From positions 131,864,164 through 131,928,163 of the forward strand of contig OY856186.1 of assembly GCA_963693315.1 (NCBI GenBank): a stretch of 64,000 nt of DNA. The letters run 5' to 3'. The DNA is from Diogma glabrata (taxonomy: Eukaryota; Arthropoda; Insecta; Diptera; Cylindrotomidae). This document shows, one piece after another, positions 37,961 through 48,312 of the stretch. The position numbers and the translations under genes were made by a program. Position 1 is the stretch's first letter. The number at the start of each line of letters is the position of its first letter. The notes under the pieces are model-generated. The model was not told where the DNA came from. It worked only from the letters and a program-made list of their open reading frames with translations, and searched no databases.

Positions 37961-39700
37961 ATGAGCCAGCCCTCAGAAGCTACTCAGCAATTAACCAAAA
38001 ACCTGAGATCAAGAACCATCAGTGTGACAACACCAACATCACTAACCACATCATCAAACCAAACTCCAGGAACATCAGGAGCAACGTCCACCTCACAAAA
38101 TAAAAGTAAGCTTGAGTTTTTAAATTATATAGAAGTAGATTTAAACAAAACATTCGTGGAAGCATTAGACGACGGGAAAGCTCTTACAGACATTTTGCAG
38201 TCAATCGAAAAAAAATTTCCGTTCGACAACCCCAAAGACGAAGACCGTAAGGCCCTCGAAAATTGCCTAGACAATTTAACGCTTAAAATAACAGACGGAA
38301 AACGAGACATAATGACCACAGATCATACGAAAGTTGTTTCCTTTGTGAACTTGGTTCCAATACTCGACGGAAACAATTCCACGAACATTAACGAAGAAAT
38401 CTCTACCTTTATCTCACATTGTGAATCAATGTGTAGCCTTTTAACGGACAATGAAAGACAAATGTTTCTCACACTTGTAAGACCGAGACTGCAAGGGAAA
38501 GCTTCAATGGCAGTTCGAAATAAAACTTTCAATTCTCTTCCAGAACTGAGTAATATATTGCGAAGGTATTTTGCTCCAGCACAACCGACAGATATCCTTT
38601 CTAGCTTTGATACGTTAAAGCAAAGACCAGACGAGACAATAAAAAATTTGGCGGATAGAGTTAATGACCAATATATACTGGCAAAAGACGCATTCAAAGC
38701 AGACTACCCTGGGTTAAAACTAAACGACCCTTTATTGCAAGAAATAGACATAATAGCAAAACGGACATTTAAGATAGGCATTAGGAACCCAATTGTACGA
38801 ATACAGATAGCACCAAACACAGAAACAAATTTTCACAATCTAGTTCAAATCGCGGGTGACCTAGAAAAATTTGACATGGTAGGAAATAGATCATGGTCTG
38901 TAGTCGATAACAATAGAGACATATACGACTTGTTACCCCAGGCAGAAAGAGCAAATCTTAATAATTTTAACAATACGGTTACTCAAACGACACAAAATAG
39001 AGGCTCCGAGACGGAAATGATAAATTTATTAAAGGAAATTGCGAGCAAAATAAATAATACGAGTATCTACAAACCTAGCCCAGTAGTACAGCACAGAAGT
39101 TTTCAGTACGAACAACCAAAGACTTGTGATTTTTGTCATCGAACCGGTCACTTATTCCAAGAATGCCGGTCTAAACACAATGTTTGTTACCTATGTAACC
39201 AAATAGGACACTTTCCACGAAGCTGCCCCAATAGTCATCGATATAATGGTCGAGGAAACCCGAGACAACATTTACATGATAGTAATCAAATGACGATACA
39301 TGACTCAAACAGACAAACAAATAGTAACAATTTGCAGACTAACTACAACCCTCCCAGAAACCCATCTCAACATATCTATCAAAACCAAACGCCACATGAA
39401 ACTCGATACGATTGGAAAAACGCTCCACATACATCAATACAAAATTCACAAAGCATACCACAGACTCCTGACATACCAATAAGAAAGAGTATTCGATGCA
39501 TAAGCAATTCCACAGAAGAAAATTCAACTGAAATGACACATAGTTCACATACCAGGAATCTCGGTGCAATACCTCGCCTCCAAACCTCAAAAACTAGGGC
39601 TCATTCCCCTCACCCTACAATGATGGACAGACTTGAACAAATACAAGAGCCAAATGATGTATCTTACACCCAATACAATTTTCCAAACCCGGGAAACTAA
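37961..39700 (+). CDS. gag: Gypsy Gag polyprotein
   Basis: This 579-codon frame encodes the structural protein that packages the retrotransposon RNA into cytoplasmic particles. The N-terminal 50 residues are Ser/Thr-rich. The middle (about residues 120-310) has the helical character of a gypsy capsid, with stretches such as FISHCESMCSLLTDNERQM and LADRVNDQYILAKDAF. Two CCHC zinc knuckles follow, CDFCHRTGHLFQEC (residues 389-402) and CYLCNQIGHFPRSC (409-422), typical of nucleocapsid and RNA binding. The C-terminal 150 residues are rich in Asn, Gln, His and Pro. ATG at 37961 is the first in the frame after the primer-binding site. The stop TAA directly follows a slippery heptamer, so part of the product should extend into Pol. 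Confidence 0.92.
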   Translation: MSQPSEATQQLTKNLRSRTISVTTPTSLTTSSNQTPGTSGATSTSQNKSKLEFLNYIEVDLNKTFVEALDDGKALTDILQSIEKKFPFDNPKDEDRKALENCLDNLTLKITDGKRDIMTTDHTKVVSFVNLVPILDGNNSTNINEEISTFISHCESMCSLLTDNERQMFLTLVRPRLQGKASMAVRNKTFNSLPELSNILRRYFAPAQPTDILSSFDTLKQRPDETIKNLADRVNDQYILAKDAFKADYPGLKLNDPLLQEIDIIAKRTFKIGIRNPIVRIQIAPNTETNFHNLVQIAGDLEKFDMVGNRSWSVVDNNRDIYDLLPQAERANLNNFNNTVTQTTQNRGSETEMINLLKEIASKINNTSIYKPSPVVQHRSFQYEQPKTCDFCHRTGHLFQECRSKHNVCYLCNQIGHFPRSCPNSHRYNGRGNPRQHLHDSNQMTIHDSNRQTNSNNLQTNYNPPRNPSQHIYQNQTPHETRYDWKNAPHTSIQNSQSIPQTPDIPIRKSIRCISNSTEENSTEMTHSSHTRNLGAIPRLQTSKTRAHSPHPTMMDRLEQIQEPNDVSYTQYNFPNPGN

Positions 39701-39734
39701 GTAGGGCTGACTCAACGACCAAGAGTCAACGCCC
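39691..39734 (+). promoter_or_regulatory. -1 ribosomal frameshift signal between gag and pol
   Basis: The heptamer G GGA AAC (39691-39697, in the gag frame) abuts the gag stop TAA. Six nucleotides downstream is a hairpin: GGGC (704-707) pairs with GCCC (731-734), and TGACTC (708-713) pairs with GAGTCA (723-728), with a 9-nt loop and a 2-nt bulge. The pol frame is the -1 frame and is open from 39658, so slippage gives Gag-Pol without a further stop until 43972. Heptamer, spacing and stem all fit the classical retroviral design. Confidence 0.82.
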
Positions 39735-42700
39735 CACTATATCAGATTATTCACGGTCATACACAAATCAAAATGAATATTTTTTTTCCTCGATACTGAA
39801 CCCCGAATTTACAACCAACGAATTAAATACTTTCTCTCCAAACATACAAATACCAACACCACATAACTTCTCAAACATAACGAATTTTAACGAAACAAAC
39901 AATGAAACCAAAACTAGCCCTCACGCTACACAAACACAAACACAGCGTTCCAAAATATCAGACTATTCACGGTCATATCAAAACGAACAAGTCCTTTCTC
40001 CCGTATCAAATTTCCATTCTAAAGTCAACCAACCAAAAACTTTTTCTCCAAACATACAGATGCCAGAACAACAAAATTTCCCAAGCATATCGAATTTCAA
40101 CGAAACATACAACGAAACCAAAGCTAGCTCTCACGCTACACAAAAACAAACAGAACAATCTACTCCGTACATGTTCTCAACAGTACAGAACTCAAGCGAA
40201 ATAAAATTTAGTGCACCCATTATAGACATATTAACGCAGGACTCCGAAAAAAATGTCCTACGACTAATTATCGATACAGGAGCGGAAATTTCAATAATAA
40301 AAAAAAGTAGCCTGACTAAAAACCAAAGCATTGACGGAAATAAAAATATAATGTTCAGCGGTATTAACGGCGTAGAACAACGTACACTTGGTACAACCTC
40401 ATTAAACTTCACAAACTTGAACAATATGTCCCATACCTTTCACGTAGTAGAATCTATACAAAATCTGAATACGGACGGTATACTGGGACAAGATTTCTTA
40501 GCAGACAAAACCGACATAAACTGTATATCTAATTGCTTAAAAGTATTAATTGACCAAGAAAATTTTATTTGTGTACCGTTCGTGAACTATGAACAAAATG
40601 CAGACTATAGCAAAATACAACAAAACGCAAGTTGTGCTATATCTACACCGTACGGTATGGCATATGTTAATTCTAATCCATACTATCATCATTCGTTTTC
40701 TTGCATCAAACCCAAGCAATCGTCTCAACTAAATCACAACTATCCTACTTATTCGAATACACCAAGTTATAACAATGTTAACCAACAGTTTACCGATGAA
40801 TATCAAAACAGCTATTTAATCAATACTCAAAACACTTCTAATCTCGATGCAATTACTCAGGTCACAAAAAATTTATCATCTGCAACAACAAATTATACAG
40901 ATGATAATTCAATTGTGGAGCCTAATCTGCCTTGTTCTTCTCAACGCAACACAACTCAACACAACACAAACTCTCCTCAATTAAACTACACATCTTCAAC
41001 CACGACATGCACTACTTCACAAAATATGCAAAACACTACTATACCTTCTCAACTAACATTACTAAATAACCATATAAAACAACAAAACCAGAACGTAGAC
41101 CAAATTGCTCCACTGCCTCTTTCATTTGTTAAATCATCCTTTTCATCATTTTCTGCTACTAAACTAGTTTCAAACATTCCCAAAACAAAGCTTCCAAATA
41201 CTACGCAACGTCCGACGACTACCATTCCTACACTTTCTACAGTATTAAACAATCAGGGGATGTTTCAACCCCAGATACACCCTGATACAAATATACAACC
41301 GCAGCTAGCAACAACATTAGGCATAAATAACGCTATGCCTGTTTGTAATAACACAACTGTCACTAACTCCAGAAACATACCAAACATTCCACCGTATGTG
41401 ATGGACCATCATTTTTCATATTTTGCACACCTATCTTCCAACGGCCTTGGTAATCGATCTGAAAACAAAGACAATACAGAGTCTGAAGTAGAACGACACT
41501 ATCCAACTAGAGATGTTTCATCGAAATTAAACTCCAGTATAAACCCTGAAGCCCCGAGAGCATTTTCAAACCATTTAAAAAGCACAAAACTAAATTTATT
41601 ACACAATTCTGACGTAGAACCTGCATCATTAATCACACGAAAGGAATTCGCATCTCCATTACACTTGAGATCATCTAATAGGGCCTCGTCAAATGATTTC
41701 CATGTTATCGATACGTATACAAGTATCCAGTCTTTAAATAGTAAACCTAACGATCTAAATTATTTAAGTTCAACACCAAAAAATATTGCATCAATTCTAC
41801 CACCAAATTTTCCACATGGCTCTGCGGACAATCCCTCATGTTCACAAAATTCTGAATCACACATTTTTACAAGATCCCATCAGTCTGATGCGAGTTTGGA
41901 AGAGACGTCAAAAAATCTAAACTCAAATTTGTTTTCAATGGCATCACCATCCAAGATACAATCTAATAGTATTAGTCGACCAATTGTACACCATCCAATA
42001 ACTCCAAAAGAAACGAAGAATATCTCACTCGAGCATTCAGAAATGGAAAATACAAAACTCTCTCCCACTGAAGAGACTAAGACAACCGGAAACATACGTA
42101 ATCGTACTATAGAAGACACTATCATACCGGCCAGATCAAAAAAAATAATACAGATAGACGCTTCGAACATCCCGAATGAAGAGATAATTACCATGGCCAA
42201 GGAAGTAAGACCTGGCGTGTTCATCGCAAATACACTATCTAAACCGGAGAATAGCAAAATTATGCTAAGCGTCATGAACGTAAACGACAAAGACATACAC
42301 TTAAACGATTTCACGACAGAATACGAAACTTTGTCGAGCTATACTTACAGAAGACTTAGCGACTTTCCTGAGCATACGGAAACAGAAATAAAGACCGACT
42401 GTACAGCAACGGACGAGAATAGGTTAGGGCGAATAATAGAATCAATTGGATTAGATAATAGCGCAACGACGGAAGAAAAACAAGATCTGGAAAAAATCAT
42501 AAGGGAATACGAAGACATATTCTACCTGAAAGGCGACAAACTAACTCACACGAATGTCTTAATGCACGAAATACCCTTACTAAAAGACACAAGTCCTATC
42601 AAACAAAAAATGTACAGACTCCCGGAGTCTCAAAAATTAGAAATAAAACGACAAATAGAAGACATGTTGGCAGACGACATCATCACACATTCCAAATCTC

Positions 42701-43974
42701 CTTTTAATGCTCCGATAATCCTTGTGGAAAAACGGAGCCCCGAAAATGAAAAGAAATGGCGCTTGGTTGTCGATTTTCGGAAGTTGAATAAATGCACAAT
42801 CGGTGATACATTCCCGATCCCCCGAATCGAAGACATATTAGACCAACTAGGACAGTCAAGGTATTTTTCCACTCTAGACCTGGCTAGTGGGTACCATCAA
42901 GTATTGGTTCACCCTGACGATAGATCAAAAACTGCTTTTAGTACACAGACGGGTCATTATGAATTCAAAAGAATGCCTTTTGGGTTATGCAACGCACCCT
43001 CAACGTTTCAACGGATTATGAACTACGTACTGACGGGTCTGGAAGGTCTCGAGTGCTACGTCTACCTCGATGACATTGTCATCTACGGCCGAACATTAGA
43101 TGACCATAACCGGAAGCTGAGAAACGTATTTTCAAGACTCAGACAACACCAGCTAAAAGTTCACCCCGAGAAATGCCAACTGCTCAGAAAAGAGGTCGTT
43201 TACCTCGGTCACAAATGCAATGAAGAAGGTGTACAGCCAGATCCAACTCGAACTGTAGCTGTACAAAACTTCCCTACACCAAACACGACAAGAAAAATTC
43301 AATCGTTTCTGGGACTAGCCAATTACTACAGAAAATTCATACCACATTTCGCTGAAACAGCAAAACCGCTCAACAATTTACTAAAAAAAGACTCTAAATT
43401 CCGATGGACGCAGGAATGCGAACAATCATTCAATTACCTCAAACAATCGTTAGTTTCACCACCCCTCCTAACCTACCCAAATTTTTCTCAGTCGTTTATA
43501 CTTACAACCGATACAAGTAGCCATGCCCTAGGAGCAGTTCTGTCGCAAGGAGAAATCGGATCAGATAAACCAATAGCATATGCTAGCCGATCTCTTAACA
43601 AAGCAGAACGAAATTACTCCACCATCGAACGAGAACTCCTCGCAATCGTATGGGCAACGAACAATTTTAGATGTTATTTATTTGCACGAAAATTCACTGT
43701 GGTAACCGACCATAAACCTCTCCTAGGTGAAATAAAACTAACCCAAACGTCCACAAGGATGGCTAGGTTTCATAATAAATTATCAGAATACAAGTATAAA
43801 ATGCTGTACAAACCTGGCCGCTATAACACAAACGCAGACGCTCTTTCTCGAATTCCACACTCAAACGTGGAAAAATTCTTGATTACTACCAGGAGTAAAG
43901 CAAAACAGAGCGACAAAGAAAACGAACCAGATGTAGCAGCAGAGACACGGCAAAATACAGAAACACTATCGTAA
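39697..43974 (+). CDS. pol: Gypsy Pol: protease, reverse transcriptase, RNase H
   Basis: Reached by frameshift and open for about 1425 codons; the first internal ATG is at 40060. The aspartic protease has LIIDTGAEISII with the catalytic DTG at 40273-40281 and a second conserved GILGQDFL near 40480. A very long linker of about 500 residues rich in Asn, Ser, Thr and Gln (about 40560-42050) follows, longer than I expect for the family. RT motifs include WRLVVDFRKLNKCT, FSTLDLASGYHQV and the catalytic YLDD (43063-43074). RNase H shows LTTDTSSHALGAVLSQ (near 43500), ELLAIVWA and TVVTDHKPLL (near 43700). The frame ends at TAA 43972-43974, but the integrase continues in the same frame beyond, so this stop looks premature. 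Confidence 0.9.
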   Translation, partial: LSRADSTTKSQRPTISDYSRSYTNQNEYFFSSILNPEFTTNELNTFSPNIQIPTPHNFSNITNFNETNNETKTSPHATQTQTQRSKISDYSRSYQNEQVLSPVSNFHSKVNQPKTFSPNIQMPEQQNFPSISNFNETYNETKASSHATQKQTEQSTPYMFSTVQNSSEIKFSAPIIDILTQDSEKNVLRLIIDTGAEISIIKKSSLTKNQSIDGNKNIMFSGINGVEQRTLGTTSLNFTNLNNMSHTFHVVESIQNLNTDGILGQDFLADKTDINCISNCLKVLIDQENFICVPFVNYEQNADYSKIQQNASCAISTPYGMAYVNSNPYYHHSFSCIKPKQSSQLNHNYPTYSNTPSYNNVNQQFTDEYQNSYLINTQNTSNLDAITQVTKNLSSATTNYTDDNSIVEPNLPCSSQRNTTQHNTNSPQLNYTSSTTTCTTSQNMQNTTIPSQLTLLNNHIKQQNQNVDQIAPLPLSFVKSSFSSFSATKLVSNIPKTKLPNTTQRPTTTIPTLSTVLNNQGMFQPQIHPDTNIQPQLATTLGINNAMPVCNNTTVTNSRNIPNIPPYVMDHHFSYFAHLSSNGLGNRSENKDNTESEVERHYPTRDVSSKLNSSINPEAPRAFSNHLKSTKLNLLHNSDVEPASLITRKEFASPLHLRSSNRASSNDFHVIDTYTSIQSLNSKPNDLNYLSSTPKNIASILPPNFPHGSADNPSCSQNSESHIFTRSHQSDASLEETSKNLNSNLFSMASPSKIQSNSISRPIVHHPITPKETKNISLEHSEMENTKLSPTEETKTTGNIRNRTIEDTIIPARSKKIIQIDASNIPNEEIITMAKEVRPGVFIANTLSKPENSKIMLSVMNVNDKDIHLNDFTTEYETLSSYTYRRLSDFPEHTETEIKTDCTATDENRLGRIIESIGLDNSATTEEKQDLEKIIREYEDIFYLKGDKLTHTNVLMHEIPLLKDTSPIKQKMYRLPESQKLEIKRQIEDMLADDIITHSKSPFNAPIILVEKRSPENEKKWRLVVDFRKLNKCTIGDTFPIPRIEDILDQLGQSRYFSTLDLASGYHQVLVHPDDRSKTAFSTQTGHYEFKRMPFGLCNAPSTFQRIMNYVLTGLEGLECYVYLDDIVIYGRTLDDHNRKLRNVFSRLRQHQLKVHPEKCQLLRKEVVYLGHKCNEEGVQPDPTRTVAVQNFPTPNTTRKIQSFLGLANYYRKFIPHFAETAKPLNNLLKKDSKFRWTQECEQSFNYLKQSLVSPPLLTYPNFSQSFILTTDTSSHALGAVLSQGEIGSDKPIAYASRSLNKAERNYSTIERELLAIVWATNNFRCYLFARKFTVVTDHKPLLGEIKLTQTSTRMARFHNKLSEYKYKMLYKPGRYNTNADALSRIPHSNVEKFLITTRSKAKQSDKENEPDVAAETRQNTETLS

Positions 43975-44939
43975 GAACCAAACAAGGATAAAAATGTCCT
44001 AGTTAACCACCAAGACATAGTAATAGAAGAAGACGATGACAGCGAGAACGAAGACATAGAAACCGACAGCGATGACGTAGACCAAGACGTTATACATTTG
44101 AAAGACAGAAAAGATATCCAAAGTGTTCTCCGGGATTTTCACGATACCCCTTTAGGTGGACATCAGGGTATTAAAAAAACCTATGGCAGGATTAGAAGAA
44201 CTTATTACTGGAATAGAATGATTAACGACATAACGGAGTTTATTAAAAATTGCACGGTTTGCCAGAAAAACAAAGTCTCTAAGCTAACGAAAATGCCGCT
44301 AAAACTACCAGAGATATCAGAAAAACCATTCGACAAAATATATATGGACGTAGTTGGACCCCTGAGGACCACAAACCGAGGGAACAAATACATCTTAACT
44401 TTCGAAGATGACCTTACACGATACATGGACTGCTACGCGATGCCTGATCAGGAAGCTCAAACTGTAGCCCGAGTATTCTATGACGAAATCATATCACGGT
44501 ATCGAATTCCCAAAACCTTAATAACAGACCAAGGGTCAAATTTTATGAGCGAAATGTTCAAAAAAGTATGTAAATTCCTACGCATTAAAAAATTACAGAC
44601 CTCTGCCTATCACCCACAAGCGAATGGAGTGTTGGAACGGAGTCATCGACCTCTAGCCGAATACCTTAGGTGCTTCATAAACAATGACTTAGACAACTGG
44701 GACATGTGGCTTAGGCAAGCTGCTCATGTCCACAATAACTTTCCTCATACTGCTTCTCGACTTTCACCAAGCGAATGTCTTTTCGGGTTCACCGCTGAAT
44801 TACCCACAACTTTCCAAAAACCTCCAACACCACTATACAACGTCGATGACTACTTTTTAGAACTGAAACATAAACTACAGTTAGCACATAAGTTCGGCAG
44901 AGAAAACCTTGCCAAATACAAAAGGAACACAAAAAAATA
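43975..44939 (+). pseudogene. Gypsy integrase, separated by a stop and cut off after the core
   Basis: Same frame as pol after the TAA at 43972. An acidic stretch (EEDDDSENED) leads to the zinc-binding HHCC domain with HQGIKKTYGRIRRTYYW and CTVCQK (44160-44275). The DDE core follows: MDVVGPLRT (near 44345), LITDQGSNFMS (near 44520) and YHPQANGVLERSHR with the glutamate (near 44610). The frame reaches YKRNTKKY and then runs into Helitron DNA with an AT microsatellite at about 44940. The C-terminal DNA-binding part that should follow is not found on the far side of the insertion, so it was deleted. This copy cannot supply integrase. Confidence 0.88.
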
Positions 44940-44946
44940 TCTTCTT

Positions 44947-45042
<96 letters not shown>

Positions 45043-45451
45043 CGCTAGATTAAAACTTTGTGGAGCATTAGGCTTTTTTATTCGCAGATGGATTCATTTG
45101 AAATTTTCACAGCTAACTGATATTAGTGTAACCTATATTCGGATTCGGATTCACACAAATCGGATCATAAATAAAAAAGTTATTATATACGGAAAACTTT
45201 TTATATACATATGCATTATAAGTTTACATACATGCAAAAACGAAATTAAAAATTTATTTTATTTTTTATATTTTCTTTTTTATATATTAGCTATCGAACA
45301 ACGAACAACAAAAACGAAACTTAAAAATTTATTTTCTTTCATTTCAGTCGTCTTTTGTCTTTGAACAAGGATGGTTATTTCGATTATTTTGTTATTGATA
45401 TATTTGATATTGATATAAAGATATTTTGTTTGATATTGAATTTATTTGATA
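44940..45451 (+). mobile_element. Helitron 5' end, copy 2a, with expanded AT tract
   Basis: After CAAAAAAATA the sequence TCTTCTTCTTATATATA begins. It runs through a TA repeat (44949-45037) into TTAATACGCTAGATTAAAAC, the same leader as at 12487 (minus) and 45452. The leader is followed by about 330 bp of Helitron 5' sequence and then diverges. It is broken at 45452 by the start of a second Helitron 5' end. The TA tract was probably the short TATATA of the normal end and has expanded. Confidence 0.7.
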
Positions 45452-45595
45452 TCTTATATATTAATACGCTAGATTAAAACTTTGTGGAGCATTAGGCTTT
45501 TTTATTCGCAGATGGATTCATTTGAAATTTTCACAGCTAACTGATATTAGTGTAACCTATATTCGGATTCGGATTCACACAAATCGGATCATGTC

Positions 45596-46051
45596 ATGAA
45601 TGTTGCGAATGATTTAGAATTGAATGTGGTGAATGATGAAATTCCCTTTGTAATTTTGAGAGATTCGTTCAAGTGTGCTTTGAATGTGATTCCAGGTAAC
45701 TTTGATTCGTATGTTTGTGGTGCTTTGGATATGAGTTGTCATTTTTGTCATGCCAAACATTTTGCAAGAGAAGTTACTTCAAATAATAATGAAGCGTTTT
45801 CTTTGTGTTGCCATAAAGGCAAAGTCAATTTACCTCCTCTTTCTGAAAATGCATTTTTCTCTAATATTTTCGAAGGATTGAATTCAAATGATAATGCTAT
45901 AAAAAAACGTTCTAAAAGTTTTCTTTCAAATATTCGTTCCTATAATTCGGCATTTGCAATGATCAGTTCTGAATGTAATATAGCGGATTCTACTGCACGT
46001 GGTATTTATCATTTTAAAATTCATAATATTTTTATCATCGTACTGGTGCTT
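45596..46051 (+). pseudogene. Helitron protein N-terminal region (frameshifted)
   Basis: The 152-codon frame contains CHFCHAKHFAREVTS and FSLCCHKGKVNLPPL, a Cys/His cluster, then FLSNIRSYNSAFAMISSE. This order is typical of the region before the Rep domain in animal Helitron proteins. At about 46027 the frame is lost in a T-run: one base fewer than needed turns the expected Tyr-His-Arg-Thr-Gly continuation into IIVLVL and a stop. The following segment, one frame over, reads YHRTGALIPAYGRPPMYAQL and joins the Rep frame. Confidence 0.8.
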
Positions 46052-47225
46052 TAATTCCTGCTTATGGTCGACCTCCAATGTATGCACAATTATATTTTTA
46101 TGATGTTGATACTGCTGCTAATATGAGAATGAATAGAAATACCAATGTATGTGAAATTTTTCTTATGCGTGAGATAGGTTTTGAGTTAGATCGTGTGAAT
46201 CCTTTTGTTCGTTCTTTCAAATCAATGCATGAATTTTGTGAAAGACCTGAGAATGTTACTGCTGATGTGTCAATGGTTATAAAAGTTAACAGAGAATGTG
46301 ATATTCGTCGTTTTAATGATGCTGTTCAAACTGATGTGGCTGCTATTTTTAAAAATGATGATGGTGAACCACCTTTTGAAAGAAATATGATTGTTTTTTC
46401 AAAAAATGCAAATGAAATTCGTTCTGTTTCTGTCCTTGATTCTTCTTTGGATCCTTTAGCTTATCCTTTGTTGTTTCCAAATGGTGATACTGGGTGGCAC
46501 GTTAATATTCCACATAATTTAGTTTCAACTTCACGTGCTAATGTGTCACGTACAAAAGTTACAATGTTGCAATATGCATCTTATCGCCTTGCTATACGTG
46601 ATGGTTTTAGTCTTTTGCATCGTTCTCAAAAATTATTTCTTCAATGGATTGTTGATATGTATGTTCGTATCGAAGGTACACGGCTTCATTACATTCGTTC
46701 AAATCAATCTGCTCTTCGTGCTGATTTGTACAATAATTTAACAGATTTCTTGCATCAAAATCGCAATGGCGATGATAATATGCAAGTAGTTGGTCGTAAA
46801 GTAATTTTGCCATCTTCTTTCACCGGTTCACCACGTAACATGTATCAAAATTACTTGGATGCAATGTCTATTGTACAACATTTCGGTAAACCTTCTTTAT
46901 TTATAACAATGACATGTAATCCTCAATGGCCAGAAATTGTTGATAATTTGAGTAATTATGAGTCTTCGAATTTTCGTCCTGATATTGTTGTGCGTGTGTT
47001 TAAAGTGAAACTTAAAGAGCTCATAGATTGTTTAATGAAAAAAAAGATTTTCGGTTCTGTCAAAGCACTTATATATACCATTGAATTTCAAAAACGTGGT
47101 CTTCCGCATGCCCATATTTTGTTAAATTTATCAGATGAAGATAGAATTGATGGAAATGAAATGATTAATAAATTTGTATGTACTGAAATCCCTGATCCCA
47201 TTCTTTTTCCTAAATTACATGAATA
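46028..47225 (+). pseudogene. Helitron Rep (HUH endonuclease) portion, 3'-truncated
   Basis: About 400 codons, open throughout. Sequence such as MRMNRNTNVCEIFLMREIGF, DPLAYPLLFPNGDTGWH (near 46455) and QNYLDAMSIVQHFGKPSLFI (near 46850) leads to the nuclease motif EFQKRGLPHAHILL (near 47085). Its HAH is the metal-binding HUH of rolling-circle initiators that nick the element end. The frame then reads NLSDEDRIDGNEMINKF and stops at the snap-back border (HEY plus stop). The catalytic tyrosines would lie further on and are absent here but present in copy 1. The long intact frame suggests that this part was under selection until recently. Confidence 0.85.
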
Positions 47226-47679
47226 CTAGGAGGGCCCGGCGTGCTTCGCTACGCTTATAAATAAAGTTTTTGCATAGACATTTTGTTGACGTAGAAGCAA
47301 TGATTTCAAAAAGTGGTAATGAGAAATGCTACCATATAATTTTTAATTTTTCTTTTTAAATATATGAATGAAAAATAATCAGAACTCTAGCTGATCAGTT
47401 CAGATATATGAAAAATTAGCGAAGCTTACTTGAAAACTTATTTGATCGCTAATTTTTCATATGCTAATTTTTCATACGAAGCTTACTTGAAAACTTATTT
47501 GATCGCTAATTTTTCATATATCCGAACTGATCAGCTAGAGTTCTGATTATTTTTCATTCATATATTTAAAAAGAAAAATTAAAAATTATATGGTAGCATT
47601 TCTCATTACCACTTTTTGAAATCATTGCTTCTACGTCAACAAAATGTCTACGCAAAAACTTTATTTATAAGCGTAGCGA
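47226..47679. mobile_element. Snap-back element, copy 2, right end truncated
   Basis: It starts CTAGGAGGGCCCGGCGTGCT and is the same family as the element at 10087, with only scattered differences plus a small internal duplication around 47440-47510. The right arm stops at GCGTAGCGA (47679), about 20 bp short of the expected end, so no target duplication can be seen. Beyond it is non-coding DNA that leads to the gypsy 3' LTR. The deletion that removed the Helitron 3' part and the integrase C-terminus therefore probably has its breakpoint here. Confidence 0.85.
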
Positions 47680-48312
47680 TACATATTATATTAAGACAGT
47701 AGTTTGTAAGATACGCGAGATAATCAAAACAACGTAATATTTTAATTGAAACAAAAACAAATAATTTACTACAATTTTTAGTTTACCACAACTAAGTAAG
47801 TTGATCACAATAATTTATACTATTAATACAATCAATCAATCAATAACCAATACGATTCAACTATCGATACAACCAATAAAAATAATAAGTTTACTAAAAT
47901 TAGTCATAAGCAATCACTAGCATAATATAAGCAATCACTAGTATACATATTAAATTAAAATAATTATTTTGTAATCATACAGAAACAAGCAATTTAACTT
48001 GACGGCCCAAAACAATTGTAAACCGTTTAAATTTATTAAATATTTATAGTACATAGCATGGATTAAACAAAATTAAATTAATATAAATACATATTATTAT
48101 AATACAAATTATAATTATAAGGGCCCCTCTTAATTTTATTACGACGATAAAAACATAATTTATTCAATATTTATAAGATAAGACTAAGATAACGTTACTC
48201 ACTTATTTTTTTTTTTTTTCTCTTTCCTTTTTCTCAAAAGCAAACATAATTTGGTAAAATTTTGTGTTCATCGTTAACTAGCTCTAACGATGAAAACAAA
48301 ATTTTTTATTCC
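47680..48312 (+). other. 3' non-coding region of the gypsy element
   Basis: No open frame of note and no env-like sequence. It ends in a pyrimidine-rich run (about 48208-48235) and a long hairpin. It probably begins somewhere downstream of the lost integrase C-terminus. Confidence 0.6.
48256..48305 (+). other. Hairpin next to the gypsy polypurine tract
   Basis: The arms at 48256-48276 and 48285-48305 are 21 bp with one mismatch (AAAATTTTGTGTTCATCGTT against its complement), and the loop is ACTAGCTC. It ends 7 nt before the polypurine tract. Being in the 3' untranslated part it could act in RNA processing, packaging or plus-strand priming, but no role is shown. Confidence 0.7.

Larger units (their letters stand above)
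45452..47225 (+). mobile_element. Helitron, copy 2b, truncated at 3' side
   Basis: It starts TCTTATATATTAATACGCTA directly after A at 45451, consistent with Helitron insertion between A and T. The leader is about 130 bp, shortened relative to copies 1 and 2a. It encodes the N-terminal two-thirds of Rep and is cut at 47225 by the snap-back element. The rest of Rep, the helicase and the 3' terminus are missing. Confidence 0.82.

Noticed and set aside
38125..42872. Several minus-strand frames of 60-144 codons
   Set aside because: Antisense shadows of gypsy gag and pol.
47680..48312. env gene in the gypsy element
   Set aside because: No open frame of useful length, signal peptide or membrane segment is present.
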